Source: Chloroflexota bacterium
Lineage (GTDB): Bacteria; Chloroflexota; UBA11872
DNA: 64,000 nucleotides
Direction of reading: 5' to 3'
Assembly (NCBI GenBank): GCA_022824495.1
Contig: JAJDZU010000020.1
Span: 95,580 to 159,579, forward strand
Part shown: piece after piece, positions 16,315 through 25,577 of the stretch
How positions within the stretch are numbered: the first letter of the stretch is position 1
Layout: every line of letters starts with the position of its first letter
The notes under the pieces: generated by a model
Databases searched by the model: none
The model's input: only the letters and a program-made list of their open reading frames with translations
Told to the model about the DNA's origin: nothing
Translations under genes and position numbers: made by a program

Positions 16315-18059
16315 GGAGTGCTTTCAGACCCCGAGCGGGCGCCGCGTACGGCCAGCAACAGTCCCAGGAACAGCATCAGCAGTCCCAGGCTGCGGACGGA
16401 TAGTGCAGTCATGGATATATCGAAGATACTCCCAAAAAGCCCGCCGTAGGCGTCCAGCGGCAGCGAGGCCAGCGCCAGGCCGGCTCCGCATAGGACCGCC
16501 GTCCAGCGGCTGGCGCCCGTCGGCCAGCTGAATGCGAGGCTCAGACCGACCAGCGGCAGCAGCCAGGCCAGGTAGTGCGGCCAGGTGACGCCGCTGATCA
16601 CCAGCGCGGTCACCACGGCCAGGCTGAACTCCAGCACGTACGCCGGTCCGGCTCGCGCCGAGCGCCCCAGCGCTCTCGCCGCAACGGCCAGCGCGGCGAG
16701 CACGGCGATCACGCTCAGAATCCGGGCGACCGCGATCTCCGGCTGCAAGTCCAGAAAGCCCTGGGCCAGTTCGGGTCCCATGAACACGCGCAGGATCAGT
16801 CCTGGCAGCGAGAGGTTGTTGAACAGCGCGCTACCCGCCAACAGATCGGGCAGCCGCTCCGTCAGGTAGTAGCGCCACGTCTCCGTGCCGGCAAGGCCCA
16901 GGCTCAGCAGTCCGAACGCGGCCACCGTGCCGGCAAGGCCGGCCAGCGCTCGCCACCGACCTCGCCAGAGCAGGTAGAGGGCCAGCAATCCCGGCGCGAT
17001 TTTCAGCATCGCCGCGACGCCAATGAAGGCGCCGGCCCAGGCATCGTCGCCTCCGCGCAGACGGTAGGCCGCCGCCGCCAGCGCGAGGCCGATGACCAGG
17101 TCGACCTGGCCGAGGCGGAAGGCCAGCAGGAACGGATCGAGCAGAGCCACGACGCCCAGCACGAGTCCCAGCCACACCGCGGCCGGCAGACCGGGCCGCA
17201 CCATTCGCCAGGTCAGCGCCGCGGTCGCCAGCAGCGCCAGGTGGTTCACCGCCAGGAATGCCAGCCGCGCAGCTGCCAGTGGCATCGTCGTGTAGGGCGC
17301 AAAGTAGAGCATGGCCGTCGGTGGATTGGTCACCAATGCCCAGAGCCGCGTGCCCACGTAGGGAATCGCCTCGCGGCCGGCCACCTGCAGGGCAACCGTG
17401 TTGTCGTAGGGGTTGAGTCCATCGCGCAGCGCCAGTGCGCCGATGTAGTTGACCCGAAGGTCCGAGGGCACCTCGATGCTCAGGACATCCAGAAGGGCGA
17501 GCCGCAGGTAGGCCAGCACGCCCACCACGGCGACAAGAATCAGTCCACCGCTCGCCAGCGCGCTGGTTCCGAGAACTTCCCCGGTCGTGACGGGAGACTC
17601 CTGTCCGCGCGGCGTCGTGCGTGCCGCCAACCACGGCCAGCCAACCCACAGAACGGCTATCGCAACAAACTTGACGGCCAGCCACTCGGTCACCGACGGC
17701 CGCGCGAACAGTTCCGGCGTTACCAGACCCACGGTCAGGAGATGGTTGGTTGGCTCATGGGCGTACTGAAACGCCACGATGATCCAGCCGTCCAGCGTCG
17801 CCAGCAGCGGAAGGCCGGCGCCACGCCAGTCCGTTCCGTGGCCGGCTCGGCGTCGAAGCCAGCCCATTGCGGACCACACGAGGGTGGCGCCGCCAAGGCT
17901 GCCGAAGGCCGTGGCCGCCCAGGCTGCGCTCGGCGCGGAGAGGTCGGCTCGCCCAATCGAAGCGCCCGCCATCGCGAGCGCCATGCCAACCAGACTGGCC
18001 CATCCCAGTGCGCCAAGCACGAGCCGAAGCCGCGAGATGCCGGCGGGGAACCTACGCAT
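16311..18059 (-). CDS. GT87-like (DUF2029) polytopic glycosyltransferase
   Basis: This 582-residue protein has a dozen or so hydrophobic helices and the GT-C style blocks of the DUF2029/GT87 family. An early loop contains INYIGALALRDGLNPYD-like VNYIGALALRDGLNPYDNT. Later come LWALVTNPPTAMLYFAPYTTMP, LGQVDLVIGLALAAAAY and AAMLKIAPGLLALYLLWRGRW. GT87 members include polyprenyl-phosphomannose-dependent mannosyltransferases. ATG 18059 is preferred over an upstream frame start that lies inside the previous gene; it overlaps the previous stop by eight bases. Sugar and acceptor are unknown. Confidence 0.82.
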   Translation of the reverse strand: MRRFPAGISRLRLVLGALGWASLVGMALAMAGASIGRADLSAPSAAWAATAFGSLGGATLVWSAMGWLRRRAGHGTDWRGAGLPLLATLDGWIIVAFQYAHEPTNHLLTVGLVTPELFARPSVTEWLAVKFVAIAVLWVGWPWLAARTTPRGQESPVTTGEVLGTSALASGGLILVAVVGVLAYLRLALLDVLSIEVPSDLRVNYIGALALRDGLNPYDNTVALQVAGREAIPYVGTRLWALVTNPPTAMLYFAPYTTMPLAAARLAFLAVNHLALLATAALTWRMVRPGLPAAVWLGLVLGVVALLDPFLLAFRLGQVDLVIGLALAAAAYRLRGGDDAWAGAFIGVAAMLKIAPGLLALYLLWRGRWRALAGLAGTVAAFGLLSLGLAGTETWRYYLTERLPDLLAGSALFNNLSLPGLILRVFMGPELAQGFLDLQPEIAVARILSVIAVLAALAVAARALGRSARAGPAYVLEFSLAVVTALVISGVTWPHYLAWLLPLVGLSLAFSWPTGASRWTAVLCGAGLALASLPLDAYGGLFGSIFDISMTALSVRSLGLLMLFLGLLLAVRGARSGSESTP

Positions 18060-19815
18060 GAGCGGAATCCAAGCCGCCGACTGATTCGTGCGTTGCCGAG
18101 CGCCCCTCGAGCCACAACCGGCGCGCAAACACAACACCCAGCGCCAGGATGGTGAGAGTTCGCAGAACGACCACGATCCACAGCGTCCACGGGTGGAAGT
18201 AGGACCACAGCACGAAGTACACGGGGTACTCCAGCAGGGCCAGACCCGACAGCCCGGTCGCGATCAGGAATCCGCGTCCACCGGGAAAAGCCAGCAGCGC
18301 GAACGGCAGGAGCCAGACCATGAATTGCGGCGACCAGCCCCGCAGATAGAGAGCAAACGCCACCAGAGCCAGTCCGGTCGTCCACACGACGCCCGCCGGA
18401 CTCGGCGGTGACCGTCGCAGGGCCAGTACGGCGAACAGCGCCGCCACCAGCCCGGCGGCGGCCCACCAGGCAGCCCCTGGAATATCCGGCGTGTAGTTGA
18501 ACTCAAGCGCGGTGTCCGGGGTCTGGCGATAGCGGTGGATCCAGCCGAATCCAAAGTAGCCGTCGGCCAGGGCCCACAGGGTTTCCCAGGCTGGCCGGTG
18601 CAGCATGTTTTGCAGCGAAGCCACAAAAAACTCGCGCCCGACCACGGCCAGCGGGGCAAGCGCGCCAACCACCGCCGCGAGCAGGAGACCTGCGTACCGT
18701 AAACGCGATCTCCACGCCTGTCCCGCCAGGAGCCCGGGCAGCGCCGCCGCGGGGAACAGCTTCGTCAACATGCCCAGCGCGATGGCCAGCGTTGCCGTGT
18801 GCCGGCGCTCGCATATCACCAGGTAGGTCCCGAGGAGCAGGAAGAACACCGCGATGGACTCGAAGTGCCGGTTGGCAATGTAAATCGGATAGAAGAGCGC
18901 GGCGTACGCCGCGGCCGTCACCAGCCCGCGTGGCTCGTCCCACACGCGCACCGCGATGGCATGGATCAGCCAGAGGATCCCCGCCTCGAATGCCACCATC
19001 ATCAGGCTGAACAAAACCTGGAACGCGGCCTCGTCGCCGCCCAGCGGCACGCTCAGCAGCTTCAGACCCGAAGCCATCCACGGGAACACGGGTGGGTACT
19101 CCACCCAGTAGTCCAGGTACGGCTGCAAGCCTTGCAGGGCTAGGCGGGCGCGCTGCTCGTACGCGCCAACGTCACTGCCGCGCTCGAAGAGTCCGACTGG
19201 CCGCCACAACAGCGCCAGCCCGAGCCGCAGCAGGACGAATTGGACAAAGATCAGACCGAACGTCAGCCGCGTGAAGCGCCCGCCGGCAAGCGCTGCCGCG
19301 GCGTCGCGCACCACTCGCACTGGAACGAGCCGCACCTGATCGAGACTGAGCGGCAGCCACAGCACCTGGCCGGCTATCCACACTCCAATGGGCGCCGCCC
19401 ATAGCCAGCGCAGATCGTCCGTCTCTACCAGACGGTGATTCACGGCGTCTGAGACGAACGCCATGACGGCAAGCGTCGCCGGCGCCAGCAGCGGCCAATG
19501 CGTCCACAGATTGCCCGTCAGCACGTCGTCCACCCGACGCTGCGCCACGAACGACACCAGCAGCACGACGGCCAGGGTCCAGCCGATGGTGGCCGCCAAC
19601 GTGACCGCGAACACAAGCGCCCAGGCCGCGCTCAAGTCGCCCGGCGTCGTACGCCCTTCGCGCATCAGGGCGAGAAAAAGGGCGAGCCCGCCAATCAGCG
19701 CCAATGTGACGACCAGGGCGGAAACCCCGCGCCATCGCAACGCGGGATAGCCCGAGTTGTTCGAGGCGCTCGCCTCCGCGGCAGCGCCTCCCGACGGAGA
19801 ATTCTCTTGCGTCAA
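18052..19815 (-). CDS. GT87-like (DUF2029) polytopic glycosyltransferase, second copy
   Basis: This 587-residue membrane protein is related in design to the following gene. The acidic loop block reads RGSDVGAYEQRARLALQGLQPYLDYWVEYPPVFPW, and later come IANRHFESIAVFFLLLGTYL and ALGMLTKLFPAAALPGLLAG. These are typical GT-C motifs for lipid-linked sugar donors. The N-terminus is a Ser/Ala-rich stretch that is probably cytoplasmic. The start is TTG 19815, ten bases after the metallophosphoesterase stop. Adjacent GT87-like genes suggest successive sugar additions on one exported product. Confidence 0.82.
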   Translation of the reverse strand: MTQENSPSGGAAAEASASNNSGYPALRWRGVSALVVTLALIGGLALFLALMREGRTTPGDLSAAWALVFAVTLAATIGWTLAVVLLVSFVAQRRVDDVLTGNLWTHWPLLAPATLAVMAFVSDAVNHRLVETDDLRWLWAAPIGVWIAGQVLWLPLSLDQVRLVPVRVVRDAAAALAGGRFTRLTFGLIFVQFVLLRLGLALLWRPVGLFERGSDVGAYEQRARLALQGLQPYLDYWVEYPPVFPWMASGLKLLSVPLGGDEAAFQVLFSLMMVAFEAGILWLIHAIAVRVWDEPRGLVTAAAYAALFYPIYIANRHFESIAVFFLLLGTYLVICERRHTATLAIALGMLTKLFPAAALPGLLAGQAWRSRLRYAGLLLAAVVGALAPLAVVGREFFVASLQNMLHRPAWETLWALADGYFGFGWIHRYRQTPDTALEFNYTPDIPGAAWWAAAGLVAALFAVLALRRSPPSPAGVVWTTGLALVAFALYLRGWSPQFMVWLLPFALLAFPGGRGFLIATGLSGLALLEYPVYFVLWSYFHPWTLWIVVVLRTLTILALGVVFARRLWLEGRSATHESVGGLDSAHA

Positions 19816-19825
19816 GCCCGCGCGC

Positions 19826-20563
19826 TCAGCCTGGCGCGATGCCGGTCAACAGCGTGCTCGCAAACGCCTCGGGAATCGGAACCCCAAACGCCTTCACCTC
19901 GGCGTAGGCGCTCCTGAAGTCGTATTCGACGCGTCGCAGTTCGGCGGACCAGCGGCCGGCGGCGTCGTCAAGGACCGCGTACGTCGCCAGTCCGGGTTGA
20001 CCGTCGTGCGAGCGTCCGACGGCGCCGCAGTTCACGGCCAGCACGCTGCCGGCGTGCCGGATCATGGCGGTGTGGGTGTGTCCACTCGCCACGGCCGCGG
20101 CCTCCGTGGGGCCGATCACGGCGGCTACGGTTGCCTCGTCATCGTCCCTGCTCCAGCCGGTCTCGTCGTCACCCGGTGACCCATGCACGACGAGCAGCGT
20201 GCCGGCCGGCGACTCGATGCTCACCTGTCGCGCCATGGCGCCCAGCTTGCGAACCAGGGCCGGGCCCAGCCGCTCGGCTGCCCAGGCCACGTTGGCGCGC
20301 AGAAACCTCGCCTGTGCGCCGTTGGGATCGCCGAGGGTTGCCAGCTTGGACGGCAGATCGGCGATGTAGCGGTCGGTATTTCCCTGCACGCGGCGCCAGC
20401 CCAGGTCCAGCACCCGCTCCCAGCACTCGCGCGGCCGCGACCCGAACAACGCTGCGTCGCCGCCAAACACGACCTCATCAGCCCCAACGCGTCGCAAGTC
20501 CGCCAGGACCGCGAACATGGCGTGGCGGTTGCCGTGAATGTCCGTAACGACCGCAACCCGCAT
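19826..20563 (-). CDS. Calcineurin-like metallophosphoesterase (YfcE/MJ0936-type)
   Basis: This 245-residue protein carries the full metal-binding set: VVTDIHGNRHA near the start, EVVFGGDAALFG, RVQGNTDRY, LLVVHGSPGDD and VASGHTHTAMIRH. These place two metals for phosphomonoester or diester hydrolysis. Family members act on various substrates, so no specific one is named. It is the first gene of the minus-strand run that continues into the GT87-like pair. Upstream lies a 188-bp gap with two small inverted repeats shared with the divergent small gene. Confidence 0.88.
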   Translation of the reverse strand: MRVAVVTDIHGNRHAMFAVLADLRRVGADEVVFGGDAALFGSRPRECWERVLDLGWRRVQGNTDRYIADLPSKLATLGDPNGAQARFLRANVAWAAERLGPALVRKLGAMARQVSIESPAGTLLVVHGSPGDDETGWSRDDDEATVAAVIGPTEAAAVASGHTHTAMIRHAGSVLAVNCGAVGRSHDGQPGLATYAVLDDAAGRWSAELRRVEYDFRSAYAEVKAFGVPIPEAFASTLLTGIAPG

Positions 20564-20751
20564 CGTGCCGGCCAGCGTGCCCTACCGGTCGTGACTCTGC
20601 CAGTGAGTCCCGGCTGCGCGCTCGATTCGTTGGTCCGTCACTGACCAATTTCACCTGCTCACTCGAACCGGCAAACGAGTGGTAGCGTCGTCGTGCGCGG
20701 TGGTGTTGCATGGTCGCAACCGGGCGTGGCCGTGCGAGAGGAGAGCCCGCC

Positions 20752-20949
20752 GTGGCGACCATACCGATCGAAGAGCGCGTAACTCGTCGTGAGGCAAATT
20801 ACGCGCACTTGGCGACCAAAGCCGACCTGCAGGAACTGCAGGCCTCGCTTACACGTTGGGCCGCCGGCTTGTTGATTGCGTGTCTTGTCTCGGCCCTCAG
20901 CGCCGCGGGCGCGGCGATCGTGACGCTGATCGTTCAACTCGCCAACTAG
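20752..20949 (+). CDS. Small coiled-coil/single-TM membrane protein
   Basis: From GTG 20752 the product is 65 residues: a short charged helix (IEERVTRREANYAHLATKADLQELQASL) followed by one membrane helix (AAGLLIACLVSALSAAGAA). A clear Shine-Dalgarno, GAGGAG, lies eight bases upstream, which favours this start over the longer frame from 20710. The TKADL-type coiled coil plus one helix recalls DUF1640-like or phage/bdr-like small proteins. The precise function is unknown. Confidence 0.6.
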   Translation: MATIPIEERVTRREANYAHLATKADLQELQASLTRWAAGLLIACLVSALSAAGAAIVTLIVQLAN

Positions 20950-20962
20950 CCTGGTCGGGAGT

Positions 20963-20983
20963 GGCCTGGCGCCCGTCCAGGCC
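20963..20983 (+). terminator. Hairpin after the small membrane-protein gene
   Basis: GGCCTGG and CCAGGCC form a perfect 7-bp stem with a 7-base loop, 14 bases past the stop at 20949. No uridine run follows, so it may be a weak terminator or only a transcript end stabiliser. Confidence 0.4.
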
Positions 20984-21116
20984 GGTCTCCGATCGCAGCC
21001 CGACAGTTTCTCGCTAGACGGCTTCAGCCTGGTTTCAGACTTGCTTTGGTAGTTTGAGGGCCTGCCGCCGCTGACCCGACGTATCGAGCAACCCCAAGCG
21101 GCGAATTGGCGAGATC

Positions 21117-21818
21117 TTGGACTTAACCGGACCTTCGTTTGTAGTTGCCGCGATTATTGTGGCAATCGCCTTGCTTGTGGTCGTCGCCGGCTGGGTGATC
21201 TCCGGGGCCGCATTCGTCTTGGCCGTCAACGCTGCAATTCACTTCGTGAAGGGCGCGTTTCACTGGATCCACTATTTGATTGGCGGTCGCGCCTCGGAGC
21301 TTCCTGAGGCGCGCACCGCCGTGTCGGATCCGATCGTCAGCCGCGCGCCGCCGGTTCGCCGCGACCCGGGCGTGCGAGCTCAAGCAGCGCAAGTCATGGC
21401 GCATCGACAACGGCGAAGTCGCCGGATGTTCGGCCTACTCATCATGGGAGTCGCAATCGTCGGCTTCGTCGTCTTGGGCTACAACGGGTGGCTGAACATC
21501 CTGGCTGAACGGCGCGAGATCCGGGTCATGCACAGCATCTCGGATGGAACCGAGAGGCTGCCCGAGTACCTGACCACACAGATGACGCTGGTAGCTCAGG
21601 AGCCGGGCAACGCCGGTCTGCCGTGCACGGTCAAGGTCACCTGGATCGAATCGGGCGGCAGCCGCAACCAGAACCGGGTCATCAACAGTCCCGACCGGCT
21701 GAGTATTCGCGACCTGGCCTTCAGCGACGGAATCCGCGAAAGTCCTCATTTCCGCGATCTGCCGGTCACCCTGAGCACCAAGGGCTGTCAACCATGGCGC
21801 GTGGAAACGTCGGGCTGA
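21117..21818 (+). CDS. Two-helix membrane protein of unknown function
   Basis: This protein of up to 233 residues has a strong N-terminal hydrophobic segment (VVAAIIVAIALLVVVAGWVI), a positively charged middle, and a second hydrophobic helix at about residues 104-121 (FGLLIMGVAIVGFVVLGY). An extracytoplasmic tail follows that contains two cysteines. No domain is recognised. The TTG start at 21117 is uncertain, with no strong Shine-Dalgarno. It lies between the small membrane gene and the LarA-like gene, without overlap to either. Confidence 0.6.
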   Translation: MDLTGPSFVVAAIIVAIALLVVVAGWVISGAAFVLAVNAAIHFVKGAFHWIHYLIGGRASELPEARTAVSDPIVSRAPPVRRDPGVRAQAAQVMAHRQRRSRRMFGLLIMGVAIVGFVVLGYNGWLNILAERREIRVMHSISDGTERLPEYLTTQMTLVAQEPGNAGLPCTVKVTWIESGGSRNQNRVINSPDRLSIRDLAFSDGIRESPHFRDLPVTLSTKGCQPWRVETSG

Positions 21819-21892
21819 CGCGGGTTGCTGCGGCGTTGGGTTGTTCAGGCGCCGCATCCCGGCCGCTGACCTTGCTTGGCTAGACTGCGCCC

Positions 21893-23152
21893 ATGTCAGC
21901 CGCCGCGCCCCACATGCACCTGGTCCGCCAGGCATTCACGACCGCTGAGCTCGACGACCTCGAAGGACATCTGGCCGCCGGGCTGAACCGGCGGCTCGAA
22001 CGAGCCGCGCTGCCGCACGGCGCTTCAGTGGGCATTGCGGTTGGCTCGCGCGGCGTTTCGCCGGTCGTGCAGGTCGTTCGCACCCTCACGCGCGGTCTGA
22101 GGGACGCGGGGTTGCGTCCCTTTGTCGTCCCCGCCATGGGCAGCCACGGCGGTGGCACGGCCGAGGGACAGGAATCCGTACTAGCCGACTACGGGGTCCA
22201 CGAGCGGAGCGTTGGCGCCCCGGTACGGGCGACCATGGACACGGTCGAACTCGGCAGAACAGATTCCGGAATCACCGTCCACCTGGACGCCGAGGCCGCG
22301 GCTGCGGACGGGGTGATAGTGATTGGGCGGGTGAAGCCGCACACCGGCTTCCGCGGTCCAATCGAGAGCGGCCTCTGCAAGATGAGCGTGATAGGTCTGG
22401 GCAACCGCCGCGGCGCGGAGTCTCTGCATGCGCATCCGCTGGCCACGGGGATTCCCGAGGCGGCGGCCCTGACGGTCGCGTCCGGCCACCTGCTCTGCGG
22501 TGTGGCCCTGGTCGAGAATGCCTTCGACCGGCCGGCCCGCGCAGAGGTCGTGGCGCCGGAGGCTTTCCACGCTACCGACGAGACCCTGCTCGAGCTCGCC
22601 CGCGAGCTCATGCCCCGCTTGCCCCTCGACAGGCTCGACGGCCTGGTCATCGACCGCATGGGCAAGAACATTTCCGGCTCCGGCATGGATCCGAACGTCG
22701 TCGGCATGTGGCGGCGCCTGGGCGAGCTGGAGCGCACACCCGACTACGGCTGGCTTGCCGTGCTCGGCCTCACCCCGGAGTCCCACGGCAACGCCGTGGG
22801 CATCGGGCTGGCCGATCTCTGCAGCCGCAAGCTGGCCGATTCCATCGACCACGAAGCCCTGGCCATGAACACGCTGACCGCCATGGCTTTGCACGCGGCC
22901 AAGGTGCCGCTGACGCTGCCAACCGACCGCGCCTGCTATGAAACCGTGCTTCAGCTGGCCTCTCGCTCGACCAGTGAGCCGATACGTATCGGTCGGATTC
23001 GCAACACTCTCGACCTGGAGACTTTCTGGGTCAGCGAGAGTGTGCTCGGCGACTTGCCCGGGAACTGCCAGGTGATTGAAGCGACGACGCCGTTCGGCTT
23101 CGATGCGGACGACGCCATCGTCGAGACCTGCGCGTTTGAACCGCGCGCCTAG
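21893..23152 (+). CDS. LarA-superfamily (DUF2088) protein, atypical branch
   Basis: This 419-residue protein matches the DUF2088/nickel-pincer racemase superfamily. The block PAMGSHGGGTAEGQ places a His at about residue 85, where LarA has its catalytic His108. GRVKPHTGFRGPIESGLCKM supplies a His at about 150 and a Lys at about 163, in place of the cofactor-binding pair. The DxTRP motif of canonical LarA is replaced by GSRG. It is therefore likely a related 2-hydroxyacid epimerase or racemase, with unknown substrate. Two MFS genes and a ROK kinase follow, suggesting uptake and processing of a sugar acid or similar compound. Confidence 0.75.
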   Translation: MSAAAPHMHLVRQAFTTAELDDLEGHLAAGLNRRLERAALPHGASVGIAVGSRGVSPVVQVVRTLTRGLRDAGLRPFVVPAMGSHGGGTAEGQESVLADYGVHERSVGAPVRATMDTVELGRTDSGITVHLDAEAAAADGVIVIGRVKPHTGFRGPIESGLCKMSVIGLGNRRGAESLHAHPLATGIPEAAALTVASGHLLCGVALVENAFDRPARAEVVAPEAFHATDETLLELARELMPRLPLDRLDGLVIDRMGKNISGSGMDPNVVGMWRRLGELERTPDYGWLAVLGLTPESHGNAVGIGLADLCSRKLADSIDHEALAMNTLTAMALHAAKVPLTLPTDRACYETVLQLASRSTSEPIRIGRIRNTLDLETFWVSESVLGDLPGNCQVIEATTPFGFDADDAIVETCAFEPRA

Positions 23153-23185
23153 CGCTTCAGCTACGGCCCGGCGTTTGGCTTCGGC

Positions 23186-24352
23186 ATGAACATTGGCGGA
23201 CGGCGCTCGGTCGTCCCGCGCTCCATGCCGTTCTACTTCACCATCGGCTTTCTGCTTGCGGTGCCGGGCCCTTCCCTTGAGGCCGTGCGGGCTGACTTCG
23301 ATCTCACGTATCTCGTGGTCGTCCTGACCTTGATCGTGCCCGCAATCTCCTACGCAAGCGGAACGATCGCGGGTGGGCTGGTCGCGGATCGGCTTGGACG
23401 ACGGCCGACGCTCACTACGGGAGTGACGCTCCTGGTGATCGGACTGCTGGTCGCCGGTTTTTCGCCGGCTCTGGGGGTACTGCTGCTCGGTAGCTGCCTG
23501 AACGGCTTCGGCTTCGGACTCACGGAGGCCCCGCTCACGGCGACCGTATCGGACGTGGCGGGCGATGCCACCGGACGCGCCATGACGATCTCCCAGATGC
23601 CGTTTGGTTTTGGCGCCCTCATGGCCCCACCCATGGTTGGTGCGCTCCTGCAGACGCCGGTGGGCTGGCGCGGCGCGTATCTCGCCGCGGCGCTGCTCGT
23701 CGGGCTTGCGTCGGTCGTGCTGCTGTCGGCGCGCATTCCGGCCGCGACCTCCCATCGCGCCAGCGGTGAGTCTCGTTTTTCCGCCATCATCCGGCCCGTG
23801 CCAGTCCTGCTCGGCGCCGTGGTTGTGGGCTACTTCGGCATGCAGCTGGGCCTTGGCGGATTCCTGGCCGCGTACCTGGAGACCGACCACGGCGTCACGC
23901 GCTCCGTGGCGGCCGCCCTGGTCGCGGCGTTCTGGGTCGGCCTGTCGCTGGGACGGATCATTGGCGCATGGCTGGCGCTGCGTGTCCAGGCCTACAACCT
24001 GGCGCTTGGCAGCCTGGGACTCTCGCTGCTTTGCGCGGTCATTGTGGCTGGCGCTCCCCAGCCCGTGGCTATCCTCGCGGCGGCGTCGCTGTCCGGTTTG
24101 GCGGCAGGTCCGGTATTCACCACGGTGGTCGGGATTGGGGTGCGCTACCGCCCGTCAGCTTCCGGCATGATCGCCGGATTCATGCTTGCCATGGGCGGCA
24201 CCGGATTCGCCGGACTGTCCCTGCTCTCAGGCGCCGTGGCCGACGCGCTCTCTGTTCGTGCGGCCGTCACCCTGCTGCCAATCACCCTGGGCATTGCGTT
24301 CCTGTGCCTGCTGCTTGCCCGCCGTCTGCACACGGCCGAACTCCGACGTTGA
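23186..24352 (+). CDS. MFS transporter
   Basis: This 388-residue protein has about 12 hydrophobic helices. The MFS loop 2-3 motif is present as GLVADRLGRRPTLTTG, and SQMPFGFGALMAPPMVGALL is a typical helix-4/5 pattern. It would be a secondary transporter for a small molecule. It begins 33 bases after the LarA-like gene and is followed directly by a second MFS gene. The start is ATG 23186, with a weak Shine-Dalgarno. Its substrate cannot be read from sequence. Confidence 0.88.
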   Translation: MNIGGRRSVVPRSMPFYFTIGFLLAVPGPSLEAVRADFDLTYLVVVLTLIVPAISYASGTIAGGLVADRLGRRPTLTTGVTLLVIGLLVAGFSPALGVLLLGSCLNGFGFGLTEAPLTATVSDVAGDATGRAMTISQMPFGFGALMAPPMVGALLQTPVGWRGAYLAAALLVGLASVVLLSARIPAATSHRASGESRFSAIIRPVPVLLGAVVVGYFGMQLGLGGFLAAYLETDHGVTRSVAAALVAAFWVGLSLGRIIGAWLALRVQAYNLALGSLGLSLLCAVIVAGAPQPVAILAAASLSGLAAGPVFTTVVGIGVRYRPSASGMIAGFMLAMGGTGFAGLSLLSGAVADALSVRAAVTLLPITLGIAFLCLLLARRLHTAELRR

Positions 24353-24386
24353 CGGCATTCAGGTCGTCAGACGCCCGGCATGCACC

Positions 24387-25577
24387 GTGATCCTGGCGGC
24401 CAGCATGTGGTTCTATGCCGCCGGCGGCGCCGCCATCAGCGTCTTCGGGCCATCGGTCGAGTCGATCAGCGAAGACTTCGGCCTTACCTACAGGCAGATC
24501 AGCCTGATAATCACCGTCATCTCGATCGGATTCATCGCCGGATCGCTGGCCGGTGGTGCGGCGTCCGACCGGTGGGGACGCCGTGCGGTATTGATCCCGT
24601 CCGCGGCCGGAGCCGCGATGTCAATGTTCTGGTTCGCCGCCAGCCCCACGTTCGGCTCGTTGCTGGCGGCCGGCTTTTGCATCGGGGCATCCTTCGGACC
24701 CGGTCTTGCCGCCGCCACGGCGCTGATTGCGGATCTCGCGCGTCAACGCAGCACCCGGGCCCTCAACCTCTTCAACTCGGCCTTCGCGCTTGGCGCCATC
24801 GCGGCTCCGCCGCTCGTGGCGGTTGGCCTGGCCGCCTTTGCAAGCTGGCGCGTCGCCTACTTTGTCGTGGCCGTATGGTTCGCGACCAGCGGCCTCATAT
24901 TCATGCGCTTGTCGTATCCGCGTCGTCGCGGGTCAGTCCCGGCGATTCGTAGCGTCGTTCGGGGGCTTGGTTCGCCGGTTTCGATCCTCCTGGGTCTGGT
25001 GTTGATGCTGTACGTCGGCGTCGAAATCGCATTTGGCGACTTCGGCGCGGCCTTTATGGAGCGCACGCAGGGTATCCCGCGAGCGGCGGCGGCGGCTTCG
25101 GTCACCGCCTTTTGGATCGGCGTCCTGCTCGGGCGCTTAATCGTCTACCGCCTTGCCGAGTCCTGGCGCGCGTCCAACATCGTTCGCTGGTCGCTCGCGC
25201 TGGCGCTGGGCACGTCGATACTGGCGGCGCTGGCGGGTTCGGCGCAGCTGGCCATCCTGGGTTTTGTCCTGACCGGCGCGGCGATCGGCGGGGTCTTCCC
25301 CACGGCGCTCGGAATCGGCTTGCGCATTCGACCCGGAATCGCAGGTTCGCTGGCCGGAGCCCTCACCGCCATGGCCAGTGTCGGCGGGGCGCTGCTTGCA
25401 CCGATGATTGGCGCCGCGTCCGACGCCGCCGGCCCTCGAGGTGGCATGCTGCTCGCGCCGGCCTTCATCCTGGCGGCCATGCTGCTGTTCGAGATCGTCC
25501 AGGCGCTGCGACGCCGTAGCGCGCGCGGCTCGGCCGGACTCACGTCGCCGCCGGTCAAGGGCTCCATTGATGCCTGA
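24387..25577 (+). CDS. MFS transporter, second copy
   Basis: Starting at GTG 24387 gives 396 residues; the upstream part of the open frame reads through the end of the preceding gene. The loop motif is GGAASDRWGRRAVLIPSA, and the rest has about 12 hydrophobic helices. The tandem arrangement with the first MFS gene, in the same orientation, suggests duplication. The two differ clearly in sequence and share no long identical runs. Its stop overlaps the ROK kinase start by eight bases, coupling transport to phosphorylation. Confidence 0.83.
   Translation: MILAASMWFYAAGGAAISVFGPSVESISEDFGLTYRQISLIITVISIGFIAGSLAGGAASDRWGRRAVLIPSAAGAAMSMFWFAASPTFGSLLAAGFCIGASFGPGLAAATALIADLARQRSTRALNLFNSAFALGAIAAPPLVAVGLAAFASWRVAYFVVAVWFATSGLIFMRLSYPRRRGSVPAIRSVVRGLGSPVSILLGLVLMLYVGVEIAFGDFGAAFMERTQGIPRAAAAASVTAFWIGVLLGRLIVYRLAESWRASNIVRWSLALALGTSILAALAGSAQLAILGFVLTGAAIGGVFPTALGIGLRIRPGIAGSLAGALTAMASVGGALLAPMIGAASDAAGPRGGMLLAPAFILAAMLLFEIVQALRRRSARGSAGLTSPPVKGSIDA

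Noticed and set aside
22181..23890. Long minus-strand open frame of 569 codons
   Set aside because: It lies opposite the LarA-like and MFS genes, is rich in Arg, His and Gln, and has no domain. It is a shadow of high-GC coding DNA.
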